DNA of 64,000 bases from Trueperella pecoris. GTDB taxonomy: Bacteria > Actinomycetota > Actinomycetes > Actinomycetales > Actinomycetaceae. Of this stretch, positions 51,720-59,523 are shown in pieces. Below the pieces are notes generated by a model. It made no database searches, was not told the DNA's origin, and saw nothing but the letters and a program-made list of their open reading frames with translations. The stretch covers positions 1,922,001 through 1,986,000 of the forward strand of contig NZ_CP053291.1 in NCBI RefSeq assembly GCF_014926385.1, read 5' to 3'. The translations under genes and the position numbers were made by a program. Each line of letters opens with the position of its first letter. The stretch's first letter is position 1.

Positions 51720-52580
51720 CGGCCCCACCGCAAAGGTCGAGCCGGCTGGATTCCCACGTATCACGGCGCGTGGGCCATGATCACCGTCCCCATTCTCCTC
51801 GGCATCACCATCGGTGGACCCGTGTGGGAACATGCGCTCCTGCTTGGACTGTGGTGGGTTGGCTATTTCGCCTTCTACGCAACCGGCCTGTGGCTCCGCT
51901 CGCGGCGGCGGCCATCATACTTTCCCCCAGTACGCGCCTATGTTCTAGCAACTCTCCCTTTTGGCATCGCTCTCGCTGTAACCAGCCCATTCCTCTTGTG
52001 GTGGATCCCGGTATTTCTTCCGCTTATCGCGGTCACCGTCTGGGCTTCGATCCACCGCAAAGACCGCTCCATACTCAATGACGCAGCCACGGTGAGCGCC
52101 GCGAGTCTGACACTGCCAGTCGCCTATGACCTTGGGACGCATCACATCGTTACCGCCAGCACCCCGCAATCTTGGGATTTGCCACTGCCGGGCCCGCTCC
52201 TCCACTCCACCGTGACGCTCCCTGGCACCTCCGCCGATGCGAGCCTCACCGGCTGGGCGTGGATATGGCTGGTGACACTGATTGTGAGCTGGTATTTCCT
52301 CGGCACAATTTTTTATGTCAAAACGAACATTCGCGAGCGCGGCAAAGTTGTTTGGTACATCGCGTCAATCCTGTTCCACGGGTCCGGGCTGGTCCTAGTA
52401 TCTGTACTGGCAGGGATCGGAGTCCTGAGCTGGTGGATGTTTGCGCTATGGGTCATTATCGCCACGCGGGCCGCGGCCGTGCCCGCGTGGGGCTATCACC
52501 ACACCTGGCTAAGCCCTCTCGCACTGGGCTTGGGGGAAGTGGCCCTGTCGATTGCGCTCTTTGCGATTATGCTCGCGTGA
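51672..52580 (+). CDS. YwiC-like membrane protein, 5' end overlapping a repeat element
   Basis: A 302-aa protein with about nine membrane segments. GWIPTYHGAWAMITVPILLG is the YwiC family start (family members begin close to the P.HGAWAM motif). Upstream of that motif the frame is supplied by the family-2 repeat; ATG 51672 lies within it and gives a short basic N-terminus. The native start was therefore probably replaced or displaced by the element. The function is unknown; family members sit near respiratory nitrate genes in some Firmicutes. Confidence 0.75.
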   Translation: MNTNRDSSQKVTTFGGRPHRKGRAGWIPTYHGAWAMITVPILLGITIGGPVWEHALLLGLWWVGYFAFYATGLWLRSRRRPSYFPPVRAYVLATLPFGIALAVTSPFLLWWIPVFLPLIAVTVWASIHRKDRSILNDAATVSAASLTLPVAYDLGTHHIVTASTPQSWDLPLPGPLLHSTVTLPGTSADASLTGWAWIWLVTLIVSWYFLGTIFYVKTNIRERGKVVWYIASILFHGSGLVLVSVLAGIGVLSWWMFALWVIIATRAAAVPAWGYHHTWLSPLALGLGEVALSIALFAIMLA

Positions 52581-52659
52581 CGACACGATCAACCCGGTCA
52601 ACACGGGCGATATAGATGGTATGGGTGGATCGCCCGGCCTGCCCGGCCTTCACGACGAC

Positions 52660-52765
52660 TTCTCCAACCGCGGCGCACCTCTCACCACATAACGCACCTC
52701 TCACAGGGGTTTAAGGTGCGTCACGAGCGGAGAAGTGCGCCCTTAGCGGAGAGGTGCGACGCCGG
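52660..52765. repeat. Family-1 repeat array, locus C (head-to-head)
   Basis: Left, inverted units lie at about 52660-52704. The right units are at 52714-52732, 52733-52751 and 52752 to about 52765, with the same 19-bp period and RRGTGCG/GGAG bases as loci A and B. The centre is CACAGGGGTTTAA. It lies between convergent genes (ywiC-like and hisC). Confidence 0.85.
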
Positions 52766-52805
52766 CGCGCAGGAAGCCCAGCTGGCGCGCGGGGATCCCA
52801 GCCGA

Positions 52806-53864
52806 TTAAGAACGGAAGGCGCGGTACGCGCGCACGATGCGCAATGAAGCTTCGGGCCCCGCAACCGTGACGCGCACGCCTTCGCCCGCAAATGTGCGGA
52901 CGATGATCTTTTCACTTTCGCAGCGGCGGGCAAACCTTTCGCTTTCCTCGCCAAGGCCGAACCAGATGAAATTGCCCTGCGGATCTGGCCCGTCCCACTC
53001 CAGGGCACGCAGCGCGGACACGAGCTTGGCACGTTCAGCCTTAATAATTCCTACGCGCCGCTCGACTTCGCCGCGCTGCTGGAGGGCGGCAGTCGCGGCA
53101 GTCTGGGCAAGCGTGTTCACACTAAACGGCGTGGCAACCTTATCCAGCCCTGCAACAACACCCTCCATGCCAACCGCGTAACCGATGCGGAGACCCGCCA
53201 GACCGTAGGCTTTGGAGAAGGTCCGCAACGAGATGGCGTTGGGAAATTCTCGCGATAGCTCGACCCCGCGCACAGGATCGTCCATCTCAAGGAAATCGAC
53301 ATAGGCTTCGTCGATGAGCACCGGGATCTCACGGGGAACTGAGCGCAGGAAGCGATGCAGCTCGCCATGGTGAAGCGCCGCCCCCGTGGGGTTGTTCGGA
53401 GTACACACCAGCACGGCCCTCGTCCGGGCGGTGATTGCGTCGAGCATGCGGGCGAGGTCGAGTCGCCCGTCGTCACGCAACGGAACTTTGACCGGCACGC
53501 CGCCAGCCACGCGGATCGCGATCGGGTAGGCCTCGAAGCTTCGCCAGGGAAATACGACTTCGCCGCCCGGCGTACACACGGCCTGCAGGAACTTCTCAAT
53601 CAACGCCGACGAGCCGTTGCCCACCGCCACGTTCGCCACCGAGGTCTGGTGGAAAGCGGCGATCGCCTCCTTCAGCGCGGCGCTTCCCCAATCCGGGTAT
53701 CGGCCGAGATCGCCGAGTCGGCCCGCGAGCGCCGCACTCACGCCGCTTAGTGTGGGGAAGGGCATCTCGTTCGAGGCGACTTTGATGACCCCGGGATCAT
53801 CAGGGTTTCGGCCGGCCACGTAGGCGGGAAGGTCGTTGAGGTCGGGTCGGAAGAAGTCAGCCAT
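52806..53864 (-). CDS. hisC: Histidinol-phosphate (or aromatic amino acid) aminotransferase
   Basis: A 352-aa fold-type I PLP enzyme. KVASNEMPFPT near the start, TPNNPTGAALH (about residues 155-165), DEAYVDFLEM (about 184-193) and the PLP-binding Lys in RTFSKAYGLAGLRIGYA (about 215) are typical of HisC. It transfers the amino group from glutamate to imidazole-acetol phosphate, or acts on aromatic oxo-acids (Pat) in some actinobacteria. It stands alone with no his operon around it, which leaves the Pat role open. Confidence 0.88.
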   Translation of the reverse strand: MADFFRPDLNDLPAYVAGRNPDDPGVIKVASNEMPFPTLSGVSAALAGRLGDLGRYPDWGSAALKEAIAAFHQTSVANVAVGNGSSALIEKFLQAVCTPGGEVVFPWRSFEAYPIAIRVAGGVPVKVPLRDDGRLDLARMLDAITARTRAVLVCTPNNPTGAALHHGELHRFLRSVPREIPVLIDEAYVDFLEMDDPVRGVELSREFPNAISLRTFSKAYGLAGLRIGYAVGMEGVVAGLDKVATPFSVNTLAQTAATAALQQRGEVERRVGIIKAERAKLVSALRALEWDGPDPQGNFIWFGLGEESERFARRCESEKIIVRTFAGEGVRVTVAGPEASLRIVRAYRAFRS

Positions 53865-53953
53865 GCTTCTATCTTGCCCCGATTTCGCAACAAGCGCATG
53901 AGCGAGACCACACTTTGACCCCTACCTCCGGCCTGAACTCCCTGTTTCCGACC

Positions 53954-53959
53954 TAGAAT
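53954..53959 (+). promoter_or_regulatory. -10 box of a leaderless transcript (holin-family gene)
   Basis: TAGAAT ends six bases before the ATG at 53966; the intervening GGGGAC cannot serve as a normally spaced ribosome site once transcription starts at or near the ATG. Confidence 0.55.
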
Positions 53960-53965
53960 GGGGAC

Positions 53966-54367
53966 ATGAATTTTCTTATTGGTGCAGTGGTTAACGCGGT
54001 CGCGCTCTGGGTCACGACTCAGTTGTTCTCCGGCATTCGGCTCGAAGGCACCGCGGATGCGGCGCTCGCAAGTTTGGGCACCGGCGGCCAGATGGCGGTC
54101 TACTTTCTGCTCGCGGGCGTGGTGCTCGGCGTCGTGAATATGGTTGTCCGCCCGGTCGTCAAGCTCTTGTCGTTGCCCTTCTACATTTTGACGTTGGGCC
54201 TGTTCTTCATCGTGGTCAATGCGCTGATGCTGCTGCTGACCAGCTGGATTACGGGATACTTCGCGATGTCGCTCGTCATTGACAGCTTCGGCTGGGCGCT
54301 CGTGGGCGGCCTGGTTGTCGGCTTGGTGAACTGGGTCCTCAACCTGGTGATTCCGGATAGGGACTGA
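53966..54367 (+). CDS. YvlD/mycobacterial four-TMS holin-family membrane protein
   Basis: A 133-aa protein with four membrane segments and the PF04020-type pattern GVVNMVVRPVVKLLSLPFYI in the loop between segments 2 and 3. Labelled phage holin by similarity, but the chromosomal members are ordinary small membrane proteins of unknown function. ATG 53966 with TAGAAT six bases before it suggests a leaderless mRNA. It is followed closely by the fructosamine kinase frame. Confidence 0.85.
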   Translation: MNFLIGAVVNAVALWVTTQLFSGIRLEGTADAALASLGTGGQMAVYFLLAGVVLGVVNMVVRPVVKLLSLPFYILTLGLFFIVVNALMLLLTSWITGYFAMSLVIDSFGWALVGGLVVGLVNWVLNLVIPDRD

Positions 54368-55266
54368 CAATTCGCAATACCTACACCAAGTCCGCAGACC
54401 CACGCGCCATCGCGCACGAGGTCTCCGGCCTTGAGGCTCTTTCGCAGGCGGCGCGTCACGGTGGCGCGCCGGTTGCGCGTTTGGCGACCTCCCAGGCCAG
54501 TTCGCTGGAGACTTTCACGATTTTGCAAACGACGCCGTCTGCGCGCGCCGCCCGCATCTTCGGCTCGCGTCTGGCCCACACGCACGCGTTCGCGCCTGCC
54601 GGCGAGCGCATCTTTGGCGAAGAGCCCCCGACCTTCGCCGCCCGTTTCGGGCACCTCGGCGCGATGGGCTCGGCGCTGTTGCCTATGGCCGCACAGGGCT
54701 CACAGCCGCGGCGCTTCGGGGAGTTTTATGCCGAAGACCGCCTGCTGCCTTACGTGAAAGCTGCCCGCGCAAACGGCTCTTTTGGCCCTGCCGACGCCGA
54801 GGCGATCGACCGCCTTGCCGAACGACTCCGCGATGGCCACTTCGATGCACCACAGCCTCGCCTGGTTCACACAGACGCGGCGCTCCTCCACGGCGACCTC
54901 TGGTCGGGCAACGTGTTGTGGGCGCGGGCCGACGCGGTGATGGACGGCGGCGGTTCGTCCTCGTACGGCTCCCCGGCCTATCCCGGGCTGGTGGGGCGAG
55001 GCGCCGCGGACTCGGAGGCGGTCGGCGTGCTCATTGACCCCGCATGTCACGGCGGCCACGCCGAATCGGACCTGGCGCAACTGAACGTTTTCGCCGCCCC
55101 GTTCGTGGAGGAAATTTACGCCGGCTACCAGGAGGCATCCCCGCTGGCTGAGGGGTGGCAGGAGCGCGTCGGCCTCCATCAACTGCACATGCTGATCGTG
55201 CACGCCGCGCTTTTCGGGGGAAGTTACGGGCCGCAAACGATTCGCGCCGCTCGCCGCTACCTCTAG
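54364..55266 (+). CDS. Fructosamine kinase-family protein with non-canonical start
   Basis: Member of the fructosamine/ketosamine-3-kinase family (aminoglycoside phosphotransferase fold). HTDAALLHGDLWSGNVLW is the catalytic loop and LIDPACHGGHAESDLAQL the metal-binding segment. It phosphorylates sugars attached to protein amines, allowing deglycation. Coding similarity extends upstream of the first ATG/GTG/TTG in frame (TTG 54481): NTYTKSADPRAIAHEVSGLE is a proper family N-terminus, and the frame is open from 54361. The start must then be CTG 54364 (overlapping the previous TGA) or ATT 54370, 6 nt after AGGGA; or the true start was lost by an error. Coordinates use the CTG. Confidence 0.82.
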   Translation: MTIRNTYTKSADPRAIAHEVSGLEALSQAARHGGAPVARLATSQASSLETFTILQTTPSARAARIFGSRLAHTHAFAPAGERIFGEEPPTFAARFGHLGAMGSALLPMAAQGSQPRRFGEFYAEDRLLPYVKAARANGSFGPADAEAIDRLAERLRDGHFDAPQPRLVHTDAALLHGDLWSGNVLWARADAVMDGGGSSSYGSPAYPGLVGRGAADSEAVGVLIDPACHGGHAESDLAQLNVFAAPFVEEIYAGYQEASPLAEGWQERVGLHQLHMLIVHAALFGGSYGPQTIRAARRYL

Positions 55267-55426
55267 CCGGGCGCCGCTAGCCGGGCAGCCCGCCGATACC
55301 CCGCGGTCGCCGGACACATGCCCCAACCACACCCCACCGTCTCACCTGTCGAACAGAAACCACCCCGAAGCGTCCCTCACTTCGGACAGTCTCCCGACGG
55401 CGTCGTCCGTGTGAAACGATAGAGGC

Positions 55427-56839
55427 ATGAACTTCTCTGACGTGTATGCCCTGGGTCCGCTCGATGGTCGCTACCGTGGGGAGGTTGCCCCGCTCGTCGA
55501 CCACCTCTCCGAGCAGGCTCTCAACCGCGCCCGCGCCACCGTGGAGGTGGAGTGGCTCATTTTCCTCTCCACCAACCACGTCTTGCCCGGCGCACCCGTC
55601 CTCACCGACGCCGAGATCGACTACCTGCGCTCGATCCCCCGCAAGATGGACGACGCCGACGTCGCCCGCCTCGCCGCGATCGAGGCCGAAACCCGCCACG
55701 ACGTCAAGGCCGTGGAGTACTTCCTCAAGGAAAAGATGGACGCCTCGCCCGCCACCCTCGGCGAGCACACCAGCTTGCCGCAGATGCACGAGATCGTCCA
55801 CATCTTCGCCACCTCCGAAGATATCAACAACCTCGCCTACGCCCTCAACATCAAGGGCGCCGTGGAAAGCATGTGGCTGCCGGCCGCGCGCGGCCTCGTC
55901 GCCGACCTCACCGACATGGCCACCACCCACGCCGCCACCCCCATGCTCTCGCACACGCATGGACAGCCGGCCTCGCCCACCACGCTCGGCAAGGAAATCG
56001 CCGTCCTCGCCCACCGCCTCACCCGTCAGCTGAGTCGCATCGCGCGCGCCGAATACCTGGGCAAGTTCAACGGCGCCACCGGCACCTACGGCGCGCATTC
56101 GGTCTCCATTCCCGACGCCGACTGGCCGGCCCTCGCCCGCGCCTTCGTGGAAGGGCTGGGACTGACCTTCAACCCGCTCACCACCCAGATCGAATCCCAC
56201 GATTGGATGAGCGAGCTGTTTTCCGACGTCGTGCGCTTTAACCGCATCGCACACAATCTCGCCACGGACTTTTGGACCTACATCTCGCTGGGCTACCTGG
56301 CGCAAAACCTGGCGGCGCAGGGAAACACCGGCTCGTCAACGATGCCGCACAAGGTCAACCCGATCCGCTTCGAAAACGCGGAAGCCAACTTCGAGATATC
56401 GTGCGCGCTGCTCGACACGCTCTCAGCAACCCTCGTCACCTCACGCCTCCAGCGCGACCTCACCGACTCCTCCACCCTGCGCAACGTCGGCGTCGCGTTC
56501 GGCCATTCGCTGCTGGCACTGACCAACCTGCGCCGCGGCGTCGCCGGCGTGGACGCCAACCGCGAAGCGCTCGACGCCGACCTCGACAGCCACTGGGAAG
56601 TCCTCGGCGAACCCATCCAGCAGGCCATGCGGGCCGCCGCCATCGCGGGCGCCACCGGCATGCAAGATCCCTACGAGCGGCTCAAGGAACTCACACGCGG
56701 GCATCAGGTCGGGGCCGACGACATGCGAGCATTTATTGACTCACTCGGGTTGCCGGAGGACACCGCCGCGAGGTTGCGCAATCTCACGCCCGCGACCTAT
56801 GTCGGACTGGCGAAAGAACTCGTAGCCTTAGGCTCATGA
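55427..56839 (+). CDS. purB: Adenylosuccinate lyase
   Basis: A 470-aa enzyme of the fumarase/aspartase superfamily. The signature loop SSTMPHKVNPIRFENAEAN (about residues 304-322), the catalytic His region MLSHTHGQPASPTTLGKE and TRHDVKAVEYFLKE near the N-terminus match the E. coli-type PurB. It acts twice in purine synthesis (SAICAR to AICAR, and adenylosuccinate to AMP). The stop overlaps the DedA-family ATG by 4 nt. Confidence 0.95.
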   Translation: MNFSDVYALGPLDGRYRGEVAPLVDHLSEQALNRARATVEVEWLIFLSTNHVLPGAPVLTDAEIDYLRSIPRKMDDADVARLAAIEAETRHDVKAVEYFLKEKMDASPATLGEHTSLPQMHEIVHIFATSEDINNLAYALNIKGAVESMWLPAARGLVADLTDMATTHAATPMLSHTHGQPASPTTLGKEIAVLAHRLTRQLSRIARAEYLGKFNGATGTYGAHSVSIPDADWPALARAFVEGLGLTFNPLTTQIESHDWMSELFSDVVRFNRIAHNLATDFWTYISLGYLAQNLAAQGNTGSSTMPHKVNPIRFENAEANFEISCALLDTLSATLVTSRLQRDLTDSSTLRNVGVAFGHSLLALTNLRRGVAGVDANREALDADLDSHWEVLGEPIQQAMRAAAIAGATGMQDPYERLKELTRGHQVGADDMRAFIDSLGLPEDTAARLRNLTPATYVGLAKELVALGS

Positions 56840-57534
56840 CGATTTATTCGGCCTTCACGGCCCTCACCTCCCTGCCGGCGCTCACAGCCACGGCCAATGC
56901 CACCGACGCCGAGCTCAACGGGATCGCTGGCTGGGCCGTTTCCATCATGGAGTCCCTCGGTGGATTCGGCGTCGCGTTCCTGATCGCGCTGGAAAATCTC
57001 TTCCCGCCCTTGCCCTCGGAGATCATCTTGCCGCTGGCGGGATTCACCGCTTCGCAGGGCACCCAGTTTGGTCTGGTGGAGGCGATTGTGTGGGCGACGG
57101 TTGGCTCGCTCGTCGGCGCGTGGGCCCTCTATGGAATCGCCAGGGTCATCGGGCGCGAACGCACACGTGCCATTTTTAATTGGCTCCCGCTGGTGAAGAT
57201 GTCGGACGTGGACAAGACGGAGGCGTGGTTCCACAAGCACGACCAGTCCACCGTCTTCTTCGGCCGCATGCTCCCCATCTTCCGATCCCTCATCTCCCTT
57301 CCTGCCGGCGTGATCAAGATGAATTTCGTCAAGTTCACGCTCTTGACGGCCGCCGGAGCGGCGATCTGGAACACGGCCCTTGTGGGCGCAGGCTACGTGC
57401 TCGGCGAGAACTGGCATCTGGTGGAAAACTACGTCGGCATCCTGTCCAAGATCGTGCTTGGCGCGCTTCTTCTCGCGCTCGCCTGGTGGGTCGCCGTCCG
57501 TCTGCGATCGCGCTCGACCAGGGCCGCCGACTAG
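56836..57534 (+). CDS. DedA-family membrane protein
   Basis: A 232-aa DedA/VTT-domain protein. ENLFPPLPSEIILPLAGF (about residues 48-65), GSLVGAWALYGIARVIGRE and GRMLPIFRSLISLPAGVIKM (about 142-161, with the conserved Arg) define the family; about five membrane segments. DedA proteins are lipid (undecaprenyl phosphate or phospholipid) flippases that support envelope homeostasis. It is coupled to purB by a 4-nt overlap. Confidence 0.92.
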   Translation: MTIYSAFTALTSLPALTATANATDAELNGIAGWAVSIMESLGGFGVAFLIALENLFPPLPSEIILPLAGFTASQGTQFGLVEAIVWATVGSLVGAWALYGIARVIGRERTRAIFNWLPLVKMSDVDKTEAWFHKHDQSTVFFGRMLPIFRSLISLPAGVIKMNFVKFTLLTAAGAAIWNTALVGAGYVLGENWHLVENYVGILSKIVLGALLLALAWWVAVRLRSRSTRAAD

Positions 57535-57572
57535 TCACACCTGCACGGGCGTGGCAGGTCAAGGCGACCGGT

Positions 57573-57626
57573 CCGCCCCAGCCGCCCCAGCCGCCCCAGC
57601 CGCCCCAGCCGCCCCAGCCGCCCCAG
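57573..57626. repeat. Minisatellite of six perfect 9-bp units
   Basis: CCGCCCCAG repeated six times without error, in the 173-bp gap between dedA and the next gene. It encodes no accepted gene in any frame. Confidence 0.9.
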
Positions 57627-57707
57627 CCACCGGCCCGCCGGAGGGTTTCCGCCTCCCCGCATGACGCACTAGAGTGGTAGACACAACGTCGTCTACGAAA
57701 GAGCCTC

Positions 57708-59192
57708 ATGGTTACCTTCCAACTGGCCGTGTCCCGCGCGCAGGCCGATGCCTTCCTCACCTCGGGTTATGACCTGTTCTCAGGCTTCGCCGTCGATGCG
57801 GCGGCTGCTGCCTCCGTCACCGAGGTCGCGGATCTGATGGATCTGCTGTGCCTGCGATTCCCCGGCTCGCCGTATGCGGAAGACGAACCGATCGACATCC
57901 TGCACGTTCCCTCGGACCCCTTCACGCTCGACCGCAAGGCGGTCGGCCCTCTCCATCCGGAGGCGTTCCGCGGCGGCGTCGTCGAATATTTCCCCTTCGA
58001 CGGCTCGGGCGTGGCTCGAGGTGGCGGCGTCGAAACTGACCTTTTGCTGGTCGATCCCGCGCGCGTCACGGTCGGCTCGCGCCTGTGGCGTTTCTACCCA
58101 GGCAACCCCACCCCCGAGCTGCGCGGGATCTATCACGGCATCGCCTACGGCTGGGAGAACGTTGCCGAGGGTACGTTTACCGCCACGGTTCCTTCGCCGT
58201 TCCTTGGCCCGGTGATCAGGCGCAAGTGGGGCGGCGTCCCGTGCGACGTCGAAGTTGAGGGCGGTCAGCCGGTTGCCGTCACCATGGTCTCCCCGTCGAA
58301 TCCGTCCCAGGAATCGGGCTTCGAGGAACTCGAATCAGGAATGTGGGCAAAGCGCATCGCGGTGGGCCCGGACGCGGAGATATTCACCGATTTCGTCACC
58401 GGTGAGCTTTCGGGCATTCCGGTGCGCGTGGTGCGTTCGGTTCGCGACGGCAACTCCCTCCTTTTCCAAGTCGCCTCCATGTTCACCGACGCCCTTTTCT
58501 TGGAGCGCGCCCGCTTCCAGCGTTGGTCGACGGGAATTTACACGGCCCTCGTCGACCCTGCTCATCTGACCAAGCAGCAGCGCCAGGAGGCCAAGCCGGT
58601 CGCGTGGGATGTTGCCGACCGCCCAGCCGTGGCCACGCGCGGAATGCAGCCCACCAATTTCTCTGACCCCAATGAGCTCCTGCGTGAGACATTTGGTCTC
58701 ATAGCGCAGACCGCTCCGCCGTCGTGGGAAGACATCACGCTACGCCTCCAGATTGTCGGCGAATCCGTCATCTACGAGGGGTATGCCAAGCTCGAGGACG
58801 GCCAGAACGCTTCCCTGCGCGTCATCCCCACGGCCATCTGCCACCACATGCGTCGCCTCAAGCAGGATCGCGTTTTGGCTGGAGAGGACCCATTCCTCGT
58901 CGCCGTCATCAACATCAACAACAAGGGCGAGGGCAAGCTGAACGTCAATGCCGTTCAGGAGCCCGTCTGGGCGGATCTGGTGCCCGCCGAAGAGTGGCGC
59001 AACGAGCTCGCCGCGTTCCCCCGCTCCGCCGACAACATGCCCGACTGGCTACTCGACCGCGCCGCGCGTGATCACCTCGAGTCCACATCGCACGAGGGCA
59101 GCCCGTTCCCGGCGGATCTCACGGCCGGTATCCATTGGATTCATGAGCTGATCGGTGAGGACGACGTCGAAGCGGCAGCCACGCACGAGTAA
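57708..59192 (+). CDS. Unknown 494-aa cytosolic protein
   Basis: A long, clearly coding protein (consistent high-GC third positions) without signal peptide or membrane segment. No family recognised. Notable stretches are an early VADLMDLLCLRFPGSPY, a central VTMVSPSNPSQESGFEELES and a C-terminal AQTAPPSWEDITLRLQIVGE that faintly resembles YezG/DUF600-type domains. That resemblance is too weak to assign. It precedes the copper genes by about 100 bp but there is no sign of co-regulation. Confidence 0.75.
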   Translation: MVTFQLAVSRAQADAFLTSGYDLFSGFAVDAAAAASVTEVADLMDLLCLRFPGSPYAEDEPIDILHVPSDPFTLDRKAVGPLHPEAFRGGVVEYFPFDGSGVARGGGVETDLLLVDPARVTVGSRLWRFYPGNPTPELRGIYHGIAYGWENVAEGTFTATVPSPFLGPVIRRKWGGVPCDVEVEGGQPVAVTMVSPSNPSQESGFEELESGMWAKRIAVGPDAEIFTDFVTGELSGIPVRVVRSVRDGNSLLFQVASMFTDALFLERARFQRWSTGIYTALVDPAHLTKQQRQEAKPVAWDVADRPAVATRGMQPTNFSDPNELLRETFGLIAQTAPPSWEDITLRLQIVGESVIYEGYAKLEDGQNASLRVIPTAICHHMRRLKQDRVLAGEDPFLVAVININNKGEGKLNVNAVQEPVWADLVPAEEWRNELAAFPRSADNMPDWLLDRAARDHLESTSHEGSPFPADLTAGIHWIHELIGEDDVEAAATHE

Positions 59193-59295
59193 CGGACGGC
59201 ACCCACACGGAATAATTCCCGCCTGGGGGCCGTTACATGTGCGCGGGCATCGGGCCCGGCTGGGGTGAGCCTCAGAACTAAACGAAAGGCTGGCT

Positions 59296-59523
59296 ATGTC
59301 CACCATTACGCTGAAGATCGACGGCATGACGTGCAACCACTGCGCTTCTCACGTGACGGAGGAGATCACCGAGCTCGCCGGCGTTGAGGGCGTCGACGTG
59401 GCGTTGAACCCGCAGGGCACCTCCGACGTCGTCGTCACCACCTCCGCCACCGTCTCCGACGAGGAGCTGCGCGCTGCGGTTGACGAGGCGGGCAACTACA
59501 CCGTCGTCGACGTCATCCGATAG
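59296..59523 (+). CDS. copZ: Copper chaperone, heavy-metal-associated domain
   Basis: A 75-aa single HMA domain: the metal-binding GMTCNHC loop (residues 10-16) and the ferredoxin-like fold pattern. It carries Cu(I) in the cytosol and delivers it to the exporter encoded immediately downstream. Its stop (TAG) overlaps the copA start (TAGTG), so the two are translationally coupled. No CsoR/CueR-type regulator is adjacent. Confidence 0.92.
   Translation: MSTITLKIDGMTCNHCASHVTEEITELAGVEGVDVALNPQGTSDVVVTTSATVSDEELRAAVDEAGNYTVVDVIR

Noticed and set aside
53966-54367. Prophage holin
   Set aside because: The name comes from a family label; there are no phage genes nearby and the protein matches the chromosomal YvlD-like family.
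57380-57680. Pro/Gln- or Ala/Pro-repeat proteins across the 9-bp minisatellite
   Set aside because: These frames mostly overlap dedA in the wrong frame and owe their length to the repeat.
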